A stretch of DNA of 64,000 nucleotides from Drosophila persimilis (Eukaryota; Arthropoda; Insecta; Diptera; Drosophilidae). The translations under genes were made by a program, and so were the position numbers. Shown in pieces: positions 53,320-64,000 of this stretch (its first letter is position 1; each line of letters opens with the position of its first letter). Location of the stretch: contig NW_020825317.1 of the NCBI RefSeq assembly GCF_003286085.1, positions 1,302,001 to 1,366,000 on the forward strand, written 5' to 3'. The notes beneath the pieces were generated by a model. The model saw only the letters and a list, made by a program, of their open reading frames with translations. It ran no database searches and was not told the DNA's origin.

Positions 53320-53788
53320 CACCTAATTCTGTTTTAACACGGTAGATTGGTTCCTGAAAAAACCGCGTAAAAATAGACGTTGATCGTATGCAAAAATAGT
53401 TGATTGGTTCCTTGTCTCTAAAACCTATTAAATTTGCGCATAAATAATACAGTTCACAAAATACTAACACATTTCTATTGAAAATAAATGTGTTAATATA
53501 ATAATTAATAGAATAATTAATAAATCCTATTAAATTTCCACACAGCGGTCAATTTCTCTGACCAGTAAATTTGCTTGCATGTATATATGTATACGAAAAA
53601 AAACTAAAGAGAATCAAATATGCATGTACATATTCGCTTTATGCTCTTTCTTGTTTTCGTGTGGTTTCTAGCTGTTTGTGTTTTTATCTATTTGTGTTGG
53701 ATTATTTTGAACCGTGTTGAATGAAATAAAATCGTGAACAAAATTTAGAATGTTTGATTTTCAAACCGTGTAAAAACAGAATTAGGTG
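53320..53788. mobile_element. MITE with 24-bp terminal inverted repeats and TA duplication
   Basis: The left end CACCTAATTCTGTTTTAACA and the right end (reverse complement CACCTAATTCTGTTTTTACA) extend as inverted repeats to ACGGT. TA flanks both sides (53,318-53,319 and 53,789-53,790), as for Tc1/mariner elements. 469 bp, no transposase. Confidence 0.85.
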
Positions 53789-53799
53789 TATTACATTTA

Positions 53800-54760
53800 T
53801 ATATTCCGCTCAAGCCTAGCAGGATACCAAAAAATACCATCGGCTGCTTTTCTCGTAGTAATCGGTATTTTATGGAACCACTAACCATGCAGTATATAAT
53901 TGTCCCAGTTTACAACCCGATCATGTCGCAAACGAATTTGCTGCGTACACTCCCAGCGTTCAGCCATGAGCCAGCCAGTCAGCAGCGCATTTGAATGACT
54001 GTGTAACACACAGAATTTGTGATATATTTAGGATTGTATTCATTTTTTCATTGTGTGTATTGCTCAAGGTATAAATGTATGTATCACACTTATTATGTGT
54101 ACATAAATGTAAAGCTTGCCACACAATATCAGAAGAACTGTTATTTTGTGTATGGGTATTTCCATTTCCATGCTAAGGTTTCCACAGACCAAATATCTAA
54201 AAGCTAAAATAAAAAAATTTGCATGTACCTTTGTTCTGATGTTATTTTCTAAATTGATTGAAAATTAATTAATTTAACCAATTGAAATAAAATTTCGTTA
54301 GCTTTGATCTAAAAACCTATTACAATAAGCACAAGTTCACTTGTTCGGTATTTTTATGGTCAAGTTTTCGGTTACTATTTTCTTCTAGATGATTTTTGAT
54401 GAAAGTTTCTTCTCAAAATCTATTTAACATATTGAACTAACTAAAAAAATTCCAGAATTTACTCAATATTGGTTAATGGTATATTTGTTAGCTTTTATTA
54501 ACCCAAGACGTTTTAGTCCTGTGCAAGATGTCCCATGCGACAGAGGTCACATTAGAAAAATTGTTTATTAAGGTATTCAAGGTGCGACGTAAAAACTAGA
54601 ACATACTTAGATCAGCAAAATTTTCCACCGATCGAATCATGTATAATATTCTTATGGAAACGTATATGTAAAAATGTTAAATGTATCAAATATTTCTCTA
54701 TTCAGCTAAACTGCTGAGCTGATGGAAAATTTTGCTGTTTTGAGTACCAAGCTTATGGCT
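53800..54760. other. AT-rich intergenic DNA
   Basis: No gene supported. Small ORFs are not conserved-looking. Confidence 0.4.
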
Positions 54761-54940
54761 AAAATGTGTGAGAACCGGTTGCCACGCTTAAATTCAAATG
54801 CATTGCTGAGTTCCACCAGACGCGGCTCGGGGCGAACAGAGCTGAACTGAGAACTCCCAGAGCCGAATATCACTGGGAGCTGTCTCAGAATAATCTGTTG
54901 GAACATTCGATGGTATGAGGTCCCGCTTATCGCACAAAAA

Positions 54941-54948
54941 TATCGATA
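54941..54948 (+). promoter_or_regulatory. DRE-type TATCGATA site
   Basis: Perfect DREF/BEAF-32 core palindrome, with a second partial ATCGATAAG at 54,973. It lies ~110 nt upstream of an ATG segment with a splice donor (55,052-55,092), which fits a housekeeping-type promoter. Confidence 0.5.
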
Positions 54949-55051
54949 GTTTTTTTCAACAACCCTGTGAATCGATAAGACACATAATCAAAAGTCGCGG
55001 GTATATCTGAATAAGCCAGTGATCGTCGGGTTGTAAAAATTTCTACTAGAA

Positions 55052-55092
55052 ATGATCCGTCTTGGCCGCCGTGGCAATGGAAACAGCAGAAA
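55052..55092 (+). CDS. possible first coding exon of a host gene
   Basis: ATGATCCGTCTTGGCCGCCG runs 41 nt to CAGAAA and a GTAAGG donor at 55,093. GC content is higher than its surroundings. Without the next exon this is a hypothesis; an alternative start is the internal ATGGAAACAGC. Confidence 0.25.
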
Positions 55093-55521
55093 GTAAGGTC
55101 GAATTTTTTAGAAATTTAGAAAAGTGGTTTCATTGATATTAAATATGATTGTTTCAATATGTTTCATATCGTCAAGCCCAGCTTATCGATCCGGTATTTT
55201 TTCTCAACATTTTGTGTGCTCTCTGCGTTGCATCTATTTCTTTTTTTTGTGTTATTTTTTTGTGATTAAATTTTGAGTTTCCCACACCCTCATACTTGCA
55301 CACGCAACTTTATTGCGTGCCGTCACGCAGCAGCAGCACGTCTGTGCTTGTTTCGGTTGCGCGCGTCGCTGCCAGCAGAATACTGCAGGTGTTTTTTTAT
55401 TTCATTGTTTATTGTGAAATTGTGCATATCGGGAAAAAGAAGCGGAGTTGTCCGCATATGTGGTTGTCACTTTTTAGACTGTCTGCAGTGCTGCCTCTCA
55501 CAGAAGAAGTGCAGCCAGGTT

Positions 55522-55539
55522 ATGGATACCGGTTCCAAG
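55522..55539 (+). CDS. possible alternative first coding exon
   Basis: ATGGATACCGGTTCCAAG followed by GTAAGT at 55,540, a near-perfect donor. It is preceded by ~300 nt of mixed sequence that could be a 5' UTR. Together with 55,052-55,092 it could indicate alternative promoters of one gene whose other exons lie beyond 64,000. Confidence 0.3.
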
Positions 55540-55544
55540 GTAAG

Positions 55545-56186
55545 TCTGATGTGCTTGGTGGTGAAAAGATCTTGCGGGTGGTTTCGTTGTGTATGGTATG
55601 GTGGTATGTTCGTACATATGACGACGTAACCGTTGTCACACGCGCCTTTTACAGGAACGATAACTTCCATTTGATGGGTTGAAAAGACCAGCTAGGAGAT
55701 TTGGAATCTTCGAAAAATCCGCACTCTCTTGCGCTACCTGCTATTCACTGGCATTTCTCTTTCAGCATATTTTCGAGGCATGGAAGCAGGTTTGCCGTTG
55801 TCGTCTGATTACGCCAGGTAGTGATCGGAGAGCAACAGCTGCTTCACAACGTATGCACCCTTTTCCCTTGTTTGCCTTTTTTGTGTCTGCTTTGTCTATT
55901 CTTCCCATTCCGTTCCGTGATCTGTGCTGTGATTACGGTTATGGGTGCAGTGGTTGAAGCCTGCTGTCCACGCACACCAAAGCACTGCATGTTCATGTAT
56001 GCGAGCCGACCACTGCTTTAATACAAATCTGTCTGCCTGCAATAAGAACCCACTGTGCCTCGTCTACCCCTGCATCACACTCTGTACGTGTGCACCGTCT
56101 CTGAGGACCACTCTGTGGGGCTTCACTGTGGCCGGCAACTTCTAGCCTATGCTGCACCGCCAAATACATTCCCATGGCCCTACATA
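55545..56186. other. non-coding, probably intronic
   Basis: Relatively GC-rich and repeat-poor; several overlapping ORFs on both strands but none with a recognisable family. Confidence 0.35.
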
Positions 56187-56782
56187 CAGTGGCGAACAGT
56201 GAAATGTGGACAGTCAAAAAAAAACTCATTAAATGAGAATAAATTTGTCTCCATTATTGCCATCTAGCCGGCTGGCACGTTCTCGCTTGCTTCCCTTTTC
56301 CAGTTCCGGATACCTTTCCAGTATTATCTTTTATTTATTTTGCTGAACTGAGTAGTCTGCAAAATGCGGCAAAATTTCCCATTGAACGAAAAATAGGCAT
56401 GCAACCCCATCGTTTCCATACGAATATCATCCCTGATTCGATCAATGGAAAATTTTTCTCATCTGATTATTAGGCTAAAAAGTGATTTCTTTGATGCCCG
56501 ACGGCCGAGACGGTCGTCCTTAAGCTCAAGGCTTAAATTTTGAGAGCATGAAGCCAATATGGCCGTCATATCCGATTTCGTAATTTTCAACATTTTTATG
56601 TTTCTTGGTTTGTTTACCCCTCTAACATTATGACATCAAAACATAAAGTTAATTAATAGCTTATGAATCTAATGAATGAATCTAAAATAAAAATTTCGGA
56701 CTATATCACATCCGTTTTTTAAATAGCCCCATCATTTTAAAGTTAGTTTGCAAGAGTGTCCACATTCTACTCTCCGCCACTG
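56187..56782. mobile_element. Tc1-like MITE with TA duplication
   Basis: The left end CAGTGGCGAACAGTGAAATG and the right end (reverse complement CAGTGGCGGAGAGTAGAATG) are both continued by TGGAC. TA on both sides. 596 bp without transposase. CAGT starts are typical for Tc1-like elements. Confidence 0.85.
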
Positions 56783-56789
56783 TATTACC

Positions 56790-57970
56790 ATGCATACATA
56801 TGTGTATACCGAGACTCAGGAATATAATAAAATAATATAGAATAATGTGAGAACCGGTTTACTCGCATACTGCTGACTGACTCGACCCGAAAAGAGCGAA
56901 GCGTGAGAGTTCCCAGCCGAAGAGTTCTTCGGCTCTGCGAACTCTCTGCGAACTCTGTGCCGACCACTCCTCCACATGAATTCAATCATACGGGCTTATT
57001 TTTACTCATTGCTTTTCCACTCATGGTCAATACGCTCTGTTTTGCGACACAGTTTGAGTGATTCAAAATAAAAACAGCGATGATATGTGCTCAAGCCAGT
57101 GTGTATCCGTGGAAACGCTGAACTTTTTGGAATCACCCAATAGCTTCCCCTCGCACTGCGAGATTCTATGCTCGAATTGCATCAGAGCTCCACATTCTTT
57201 TGTATGTTATTGAGGTAAGGCGGCCTTTGGGTAAGGCGGAACACGCGGGCACAGGCTGTTTAGGTCGAGGTCTATCTTTGGCATGCATCAAGAAAAAATA
57301 CATAAAAGATTAATATACATAGGTTACGTTACAACTGAAGGATATAAAAAAAACTAGTAAGAACTTTGTGCGCAGAGTCAAGGGCCTCGGCTCTAGTTTA
57401 TACATGGTACTCAGTCAATACATATGCGAGCCTATGATTTATGTAATTTATACAACATATTTTATATGTCGTTCGGTATCGCGGTTCGCAAAAGCACAGA
57501 ACTGAGTGTTCACAAAACAAAAATTTCCTGATTGTGAGATATTTGTACATATTAAAGTTTTCAGCAGGCTCCCATTTTCACTTACTCTTTCGTTTTGCAT
57601 GTCCAGCAAAACGACGGCAGAAAGTGCGCGATTTAAGAAGATCAAGACATCTTAGATGCAACACCTGTGCATTTATCATGTCTGAGGAAAATTAAACTTC
57701 TATTGGTGAAAGTGAATATGTTGCACTTAAATTTTGAATTAAAAGTGGCGGGAATCAGCTGTCTTTTCCTATCTGTTCTGTTATGCGCATGTTAACAGCA
57801 TAGTCTGCCCTGTTACGCGCGCATTTGTGCTGTTACGGGCAAATAATTTTTGTTGCCCTGACCAATTATTTTCGAGCCAAACTGGAGGTTGGGCCAAAAG
57901 CAAATATTTATATACGTACATATATTCAGATTAGTTTTGTTGCATAAAAAGCCCTTTAATTTTTATTGAA
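56790..57970. other. non-coding, no gene supported
   Basis: The 56,845-56,970 segment shares TGTGAGAACCGGTT and AGTTCCCAG phrases with 54,766-54,885. A GAG/GTAAGG donor-like site lies near 57,213. Otherwise nothing recognised. Confidence 0.35.
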
Positions 57971-57976
57971 ACGGAA

Positions 57977-58150
57977 ACCGATACTCAAAGTGAGTATAGG
58001 AGTATGAGTATAGGTGAGTATAGGTGTAACGTCCAGAAGGAAGCGTTTCCGACCCCATAATGTATATATGTATGTACTATATTCTTGATCAGCATCAATA
58101 GCCGAGTTGGTAGAGCCAGGTCTGTCTTTGGATTGAATCTGGATTGGGTC
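57977..58150 (+). repeat. DINE-1-like repeat, copy K, diverged 5' end
   Basis: GATACTCAAAGTGAGTATAG, TAACGTCCAGAAGGAAGCG and CAGCATCAATAGCCGAGT blocks are recognisable; the remainder is degraded. Confidence 0.65.
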
Positions 58151-58239
58151 TGATCGTTATCATAACCAAAAGGAACACTGTTCCTGTGAAACCGGAAATG
58201 GGAATCCATTTCCGCTTATCATTTGAGTATAAAAAGCTT

Positions 58240-58650
58240 GAGACGTGTTGCCCTGCTGTGCTCAGATATTCTGTAATATAGCGTAAAAACAGTACGGTCC
58301 ATATATGATGCATTGCTTCTGGCCTACATATATCGGCATGACGGGTGAATTTATGGATGAAAATCACAAATAATCGGCACAATCGTATGAAATCCGTCAC
58401 TGAGCGTTTAGCAATCTGTGCTTGAACGGCGAACGTCCCCAATGCTGAAAACGAATTGAGTAAATTTAAATTCTGCTCCAAAATGGTTTGAGTGAATAAG
58501 TGCGCTCACCTAAGACTCGGACAAGAGACACACAAAATTCAAAACGAAGAGCAAGTATTGAATTAGTAAAAATGAGGAGTTGTTTTCCAATTCAATGGAA
58601 TCTAGTTTTTTTTTCCACCTGATTTTGCATATAAAAGTACCGGACGGTAG
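58240..58650. other. non-coding DNA
   Basis: No gene seen between DINE-1 copy K and the GA microsatellite. Confidence 0.35.
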
Positions 58651-58659
58651 GCCGTTGGT

Positions 58660-58701
58660 GCAAAGAGAGAGAGAGAGAGAGAGAGAGTGATAGAGAGAGA
58701 A
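58660..58701 (+). repeat. (GA)n microsatellite
   Basis: AAAGAGAGAGAGAGAGAG with one GTGATA interruption; a possible GAGA-factor or CLAMP binding tract. Confidence 0.9.
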
Positions 58702-58809
58702 ACAAAGAGATCTCATATCTCAATCGGCTGATGTTGCTCTCGCTGTCGCTCCGGCTATTTGTCTCGCTTCAGGTGTTTATTTTGCAATGTACGAGCAGCA
58801 GTCTGCATG

Positions 58810-58870
58810 TGTGTGTACTTACTCTCGTACATGCATACATATGTATGTACATATGTATGTGTATCTGTAC
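58810..58870. repeat. ACATACATATGTATGT microsatellite
   Basis: Palindromic ATACATATGTATGTACATAT arrays. Similar arrays at 60,548-60,572 and 60,737-60,795. Confidence 0.85.
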
Positions 58871-59199
58871 AGATATAATCACATAAAAAGGGACATTTTT
58901 GTTGTTGTTGCTCGTTCGTTCGTAGCTCGTTACGCTTCACTTTTAAAAACCACGCTTTATTGCATTTCAAAACTGATTTTCTATGGGCTATGGACCGGTT
59001 TCGGACCGGTATACTTCGGTATGGTATGCCAGCCCGATTTCTTTTCATCTGCTCTGTGGCTGCTGGCACACCGATTTCCATGCATGCGCACCGTACCTCA
59101 AAATGCCGACTCCGACTACGACTCCCGACTCCCAACTCTGACTCGAACGAAAAGTTGAAAAACCCAATTCACTCTGATAATGTGTAAAAATAATAAACT

Positions 59200-59855
59200 T
59201 TCCATAATGACGTTAGTTAAACTATTGGTTGGTTGGTTAAACTATTACAAATGGATTTTTTTGAGTGGTGCAGGGCGGAGCGGAGGGCAGTCGTGCTTTA
59301 ATCAGTGGAATAGTTCCTGCCTCGCTTTTCTCGGAATCTAAGTTCACAGTGTCCAAAAATGTTCACAAAGGTGCTTCGATTTTCTTTTGAAAAATGCTTT
59401 TTATGCAACAAAACGAACCGTAATTACAACAGAAACAAATTAAATGACTTATTGATGCATTAACATCAATTTGACACCATTACCAGGGAAATTTAGCTTG
59501 GGTTTTAATCCTTCCCAAATTTGTCTCGAAAATATTTGGTCAGGCCGACAACATTTTTCGCTTTCGTGCGAACAGCTGACGCTGCCCGATTCGGTTATCG
59601 GAACACTGGCAAGAAATAAATGTTTGCGCGTAACAGCACTGACTGTACTCTAAACATGCGCGTAAAGGAACATCTGCACTTACATATGTATATACCTGCC
59701 TGTATATGCCGCTCTGATCGGATTGAATTTGTTTATGATTTTATGATGAATAATAAAATATTCGGACGCGCTGAAAATTTCAGCTCGATTGGTTAATAAT
59801 TGAGCCTGTATTTTTCTTTTATTTGATTTTTAAAATATTTTGTTTTTTACGCTAC
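59200..59855. other. non-coding DNA
   Basis: No gene supported. Ends with TTTTTTACGCTACTG, the complement of a CAGTAGCGTAAAA Tc1-like terminus. Confidence 0.35.
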
Positions 59856-59857
59856 TG

Positions 59858-60270
59858 TTTATACCCGAAACTCAAAATGAGTATAGGGGTGTGGTGAAAA
59901 TGGATGTGTGTAACGTCCAGAATAAAGCGTTTCCGACCCCATAAGTATATATATTCTTGATCAGCGTCAATAGCCGAGTAGATTGATGTCGGTCCGTCCG
60001 TCCGTTCGTCCCTATGAACGCCTAGTGCTCAAAGATTATAATAGCTAGAGCAACGAAATTTTGTATCCAGACTTCTGTGATATGTCACTGTTACAAATAT
60101 ATTTCAAAACTTCGCCCCGCCCACTTCCGCCCCCACGAAGGGCGAAAATCTGTGTCATCCACAATTTCAAAGATACGAGAAAACAAAAGATCACAATCAT
60201 AATGAATGGCCATATCTACAAGATTACTGAAACTGGATCAGATCGGATCATTATTTATCGTATCTTATTT
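59858..60270 (+). repeat. DINE-1-like repeat, copy L
   Basis: TATACCCGAAACTCAAAATG, TAACGTCCAGAATAAAGCG, GTCCGTCC microsatellite and CGCCCACTTCCGCCCCCACG blocks, ending near GATCGGATCATT. The 3' third is missing. Confidence 0.75.
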
Positions 60271-60299
60271 TGTTCAGTAGGTACTCATGTGTCAAGCTG

Positions 60300-62100
60300 A
60301 AAAGGTCGAATGCGCTCTATATTTTGCTCAGAAATTTCAAATAGTTTCTGCACATTAACTCTTGGCATATCGCGGTCCATAAAAGACATTTTTTGTTGCT
60401 TTTGATACTTTCATCCGCGTAATGTTATAAGAAGTAGTTGGTACTATAAAAGTGACATTTGAGTTACGTCTTACGCTTACGTCTATGTATAAGTATTCTA
60501 TTCTATTCCATTTTATTATTTTTAGAGACCAGATATGTGTACACTGTACATATGTACATACATATGTATGAACGTCAATAATTGCATTGCAGGAAGCAAA
60601 TCAAATGAATTATATTATATTTTGCTATTCCTGGCCGATGAGAGTTGAAAAGGCAATCAGCTTCTGAAAGTAGGAACTGTATTTTCTGTACTATCAACTG
60701 TTAACACCGCAAACAAAGAGGAGAGGGGCGCGAGTACATATGTATGTACATACTCCTGCACACACACATACATACATATGTACATACATATGTACTTAAT
60801 TAACTTCCAGGCCTCTTTAATTGAAAGGCCACTCATTGCCGGTGCTGCGACAGCAAAAACTATAATTAATATTACTGTAGGAGAAAGGTTAACTTAAGCG
60901 TAAATTAAAAGACTCTATGTACGAGTGTGTATGTATGTGATTATCGTGGGTAAATGGCAATTGAAGGCTCCAAGCACAGGGAAAGTATCTCGGCGATTTT
61001 TTGTACGGCCCTTTAATTGGATCAGATGAAATGCTAGACAAATTAGGGGGAGAGAAACGGTGACAGACCATCGAAGGCTTCCTGCGACATTTCGAGGCAT
61101 GGAATACCCTTTCGCAATCAAGCCCAATACCCAATACCCAAGGAATGTGGAAATCCCTCAAGCTGAGACTGAGACGCATTAAGGTTATAAGCAGAGATAC
61201 CAGAGAGGCAGAGCGAAGAGTGAGCACGACAGAGACAAATACATCAAAATTAAGGTAGAATGTTTGCCATGTGGCTTGGCTTTGCCCCAAGTCCTTGAAT
61301 CGATGACAGGGTAAAAAGTTGTCATAGAAATAATTCGGGGAGTACTTAGGTCCATACAGCGAAAGCTGTTTACCCATTTGAAGCCCATTTGATTCAATAT
61401 CCATCGATGTATCTATCCATAACACTACTCAACCTTGAGCGAACCTTTCTTTCGACGCTGTTGTATCGAACTTTACAACTCTGAAAAGCTGATAAACGCA
61501 GCCATAAATCCTAGCCGAACGACTGGGAAATATTAAGCTTTCAAACTCAAAATTTAGGAATTTTGTGTGGTGTATTACTTCAAAATTTTGACATTGAAAA
61601 CTCGTGACTTTTGTGGTTTTGTTGCATAGCGTCGTTTAAGCTTGAAATACTGTAAATACTTGAAATACGACAGTTTTTAACGGTAAAATGGCATTTGGGA
61701 AGGAACGTAACGGTTGACAGCGTCGATGTCCCGTTGAGTAGTGTAATCAGGCAGGCTCCGGGTTTCGCTGACTTTTGCGTTTTACGTTTTCGGCCAAAAC
61801 GTTTCGTTTCCGCTTTGAGGTGCGCCAGTTTTCACAAAATTTCCGTTTTGAAGACGGTCTTGCGGATTGTGAAAACGGTAGCACCAATTCATGTCTTTTT
61901 AAAAGTAAATCGAAAAATTGTTGTGAAAGTGAAAACCGGAGCCTGCCTGAATGTATTTTATGTTTAGGTTTTCGGTGTAAATAAATGAAATTTGTTCCTT
62001 TAATATTGCTGTGTCCCTGGGTCCATATAACTTTTATTTTGGGATTATGTGCTATACGGATTGATAGGCGAGTCGGATTGCTCGGATAACAAACTTGCGT
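60300..62100. other. probable intronic or intergenic DNA
   Basis: No convincing gene. A 178-codon minus ORF (60,889-61,425) and a Cys-rich plus ORF (61,775-61,984, followed by AATAAA) were examined and not accepted. A repeat related to 49,900-50,025 lies at 61,627-61,700. Confidence 0.35.
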
Positions 62101-62104
62101 TTTT

Positions 62105-62782
62105 TTGTATACCCGATACCCGATACCCGATACCCGATACCGGATACATATATATTTTTGATCAGCATCAATAGCCGAGTCGACTGAGCCATGTCCGTCT
62201 GTCCATGCGTCCGTCTCTCCGCCCGTTAGTGTTCGTAGCCGTCTGCCGGCTATTAGTTGGATAACTGGGCACTATTTGTGACAAAATTATGTTTTCCAAT
62301 ACACACAGTAGATCTAAAAAGTATAACAATCGATCATCTCTGCCGCAGCGCTGCTGCCAGCCAACTCGAAAGCCAGTTTGTGCACTTTGTAATGGGATGC
62401 TGCCCCCCTGATCATTTGTCCATCCATTTATCCATAGACACTGTGCTAATGTGCAAATTTTGGAACATGCATTTTTATTGTGAATCAAGCAAAGGCAAAG
62501 TAAAAAAACAGACTCGTTTTTGGAGGTAAATTGCAAATTGCATAGATGTACTTGGATCTGATTGCCGAATCTGGATCAGAACGAATTATTATTACAGCCA
62601 GAAGGAACAAATTGAGTTTTAGTGGTACTCATTTCCTGTCTTTCTCTCGCACACACTCTCCTCGTTCTGTGGCGTCCTCTGTGTCCTCTGGCGGAGGGGA
62701 GCCTGCCTGCCTGAGGATCGGGTTTACATGAATGTGGAGTCACGGCCGTAGCTACGCCTCACCACGATCCACCTCGTTTAAA
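62105..62782 (+). repeat. DINE-1-like repeat, copy M, diverged and interrupted
   Basis: Begins with four ACCCGAT repeats (62,109-62,137), then AGCATCAATAGCCGAGTCGA and CGTCCGTCTCTCC. The 3' part resumes at 62,548 (GCCGAATCTGGATCAGAACG) and ends near CGATCCACCTCGTTTA. The middle is unrelated or too diverged. Confidence 0.6.
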
Positions 62783-62789
62783 AAATTAA

Positions 62790-63085
62790 ACATTGTAATC
62801 CTGCTCTGAGTTGTGTAGATATGGGTGGGCAGAAATGCCGAATGTGGCCATAAGCGCAATGTGCCATCGTAATGCTCACTTGTAATCCCAAAAGGCGCCA
62901 AGTTTCGCTGGTATTGCAGCAAAGGGCGGATACGATGGGATGTCGAAGTTGATAATGTTCTTCATTTATCGCTAATCGCTAAAGAAAAAAACTAAAACCA
63001 CAAAATTTGTTGTTTTTGAGGTGTATTTAGTCTTGTAGCTTTTTCATCGCTTCTAGCCACTTTCGGCCCATTTTTGCCTTGAATC
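62790..63085. other. non-coding DNA
   Basis: Nothing recognised. Confidence 0.3.
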
Positions 63086-63089
63086 TAGC

Positions 63090-63430
63090 TTATATTGCAG
63101 AGTTTGAGGTGTGATGGTGTGGGGATTCGTCCACTTCGTCCTCTTTCTGAATCAATGTCGGGGATATATCAACATGACAATGGGCCTATCCATAAAGCCG
63201 GGGCTGTTTAGCTGGCCGCCCTGCTCAGCGGATTTGAATGGCATCGAAAATGTTTGGGGACACGTTGGCTGACACGTCAAGAGTATGGATCAGGCGAACA
63301 GTGTTAAACTATACCCGAAACAACCTGAGCCATGGAGTCAACTAGCAGCTCGATATCGCTAAATTATTTGGCCAGGTTGAATGCACCCTTCCGAACCGGC
63401 TGTGGCAAGTTTTGTAGCAGAAAGGTTCAA
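63090..63430 (+). pseudogene. Tc1-like transposase C-terminal fragment
   Basis: Translation in shifting frames gives VMVWGF, QHDNGPIHKAG (second catalytic Asp region), WPPCSADLNGIENVWG (the conserved WP..S.DLNPIENLW block with the third acidic residue) and VAERFNR. Several stops and frameshifts. N-terminal DNA-binding half absent. Confidence 0.75.
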
Positions 63431-63601
63431 CAGGCTCCACACTCGATTGCATGTTTATGATTTTTTTTTTTGTTTATTTTGATACATTCCAATTAAGATA
63501 TGTATATGTATTTAAGTGTTGTTTGTGTTCAAAATCATTAGAATTCTCTGAAATATTTTTGTTGGTTTAAGCCTTTTGTTCAACTGGACCCAAATGATGA
63601 C

Positions 63602-63640
63602 CCCGAACCGCGAACCGCGAACCGCAAACCGCAAACCGCG
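63602..63640 (+). repeat. 7-bp tandem repeat (CGCGAAC/CGCAAAC)
   Basis: Five to six copies of ACCGCGA/ACCGCAA units after GATGACCCCGA. Confidence 0.85.
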
Positions 63641-63644
63641 AATT

Positions 63645-64000
63645 TATGTACATGAATACATTTATGTTAGTTATTGAATTTCACGACTTTTGTATTGGAA
63701 AACCGCGTATTTCGTACTATTTTGGGTGCCATACTATGCCATTTTTCTCGGAATTTGTTCGGCTCGTGGCTCTGCTCTCTCATTTTTCTCTGTCTTTTCT
63801 CTCTGTCTATTCCTCTCTTCTTTGGTCTCCATGTTTTTATTTGATCGATGATATTACATTTTAAGTCACGTGTTGCAAGAGCCCCGTGTACCTGCCAGAT
63901 CTTCTGCAGCGACTAGTCTGGCGGCAAGGAAAGCGCTTAATTGCTTTTGAATGCTTTCCGTAAGCTTCGTGTGCCGCCGGACTGCTGCTGAGGGAGGTGG
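63645..64000. other. non-coding, end of window
   Basis: CT-rich tract at 63,765-63,830. The last 100 bp are GC-richer (TGCAGCGACTAGTCTGGCGG) and might be near an exon, but no frame is supported. Confidence 0.3.

Noticed and set aside
55273..55682. Two overlapping ORFs of 118 and 128 codons
   Set aside because: The shared DNA is better read as a 5' leader with a splice donor at 55,540; neither frame shows a family.
58787..59158. 123-codon plus ORF over a microsatellite
   Set aside because: Translation of ACATACATATG repeats; the opposite strand also has a long ORF for the same reason.
60889..61425. 178-codon minus-strand ORF
   Set aside because: No recognisable domain, mixed composition, and the overlapping ORFs in other frames are equally long for its size; likely chance.
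61775..61984. 69-codon plus ORF ending in a Cys-rich tail followed by AATAAA
   Set aside because: Suggestive of a small secreted peptide but no signal peptide, no splice context and a neighbouring dispersed repeat.

Overview
The window is Drosophila genomic DNA, most likely from the obscura group. Supporting this are many copies of a DINE-1/Helentron-type repeat (TATACCCGATACT start, GTCY microsatellite, GAGTTGC hairpin end), ACATACATATGTATGT microsatellites, short introns, and gypsy, mdg3-like, roo-like, copia, LOA, hAT, mariner and Tc1 sequences. Species and chromosome cannot be fixed from sequence alone. The density of nested transposons over the first ~50 kb suggests heterochromatin, a pericentromere, or a degenerating sex chromosome such as a neo-Y; that last point is inference.

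Layout. 0.3-5.5 kb: nested DINE-1-like repeats, a decayed spliced gene resembling DUF4806 transposon-accessory genes (minus strand), satellite-like repeats and a probable BEL-type LTR. 5.5-18.9 kb: a degraded minus-strand errantivirus-like element (LTR, env, pol, protease fragment, gag) split by a DINE-1 copy and by a composite block of two LOA-clade LINE copies, a copia 3' end, a plus-strand fragment of the same errantivirus-like family and more DINE-1 pieces. 18.9-24 kb: a full-length DINE-1-like copy, a 294-bp tandem duplication, and relics of a DNA-transposon protein and a second DUF4806-like spliced gene. 24.1-29.5 kb: an mdg3-like LTR retrotransposon with 293-bp LTRs and TATG target duplication; Gag-Pol is one frame broken only by two TAA codons. 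30-32.4 kb: LINE, transposon-protein and hAT fragments. 32.5-40.3 kb: a young errantivirus-like Ty3/gypsy element with LTRs identical by eye, TGTA duplications, tRNA-Lys primer site, U UUU UUA frameshift site, full gag and pol, and an env in two frames. 41.0-47.4 kb: an internally deleted roo-like BEL/Pao element with an env-like region. 47.5-51 kb: DINE-1, hAT, copia and mariner scraps.

From about 51.7 kb the sequence is less repetitive and probably single copy. The only confident host gene is a two-exon minus-strand gene (51,939-52,853) encoding a 284-residue EXD1/Egalitarian-type 3'-5' exonuclease-fold protein whose usual acidic catalytic residues appear lost. Around 54.9-55.5 kb there is a DREF-type TATCGATA site and two short exon-like ATG segments ending in strong splice donors, compatible with a plus-strand host gene whose remaining exons lie beyond the window. 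The rest carries two TA-flanked MITEs, diverged DINE-1 pieces, a Tc1-like relic and microsatellites. No tRNA, rRNA, CRISPR array or bacterial-type operon was seen.

The most unusual observation is that two unrelated Ty3-type families here carry in-frame tandem repeats at the same place, the linker between protease and reverse transcriptase; in the errantivirus-like family the repeat number differs between copies (about five versus three).
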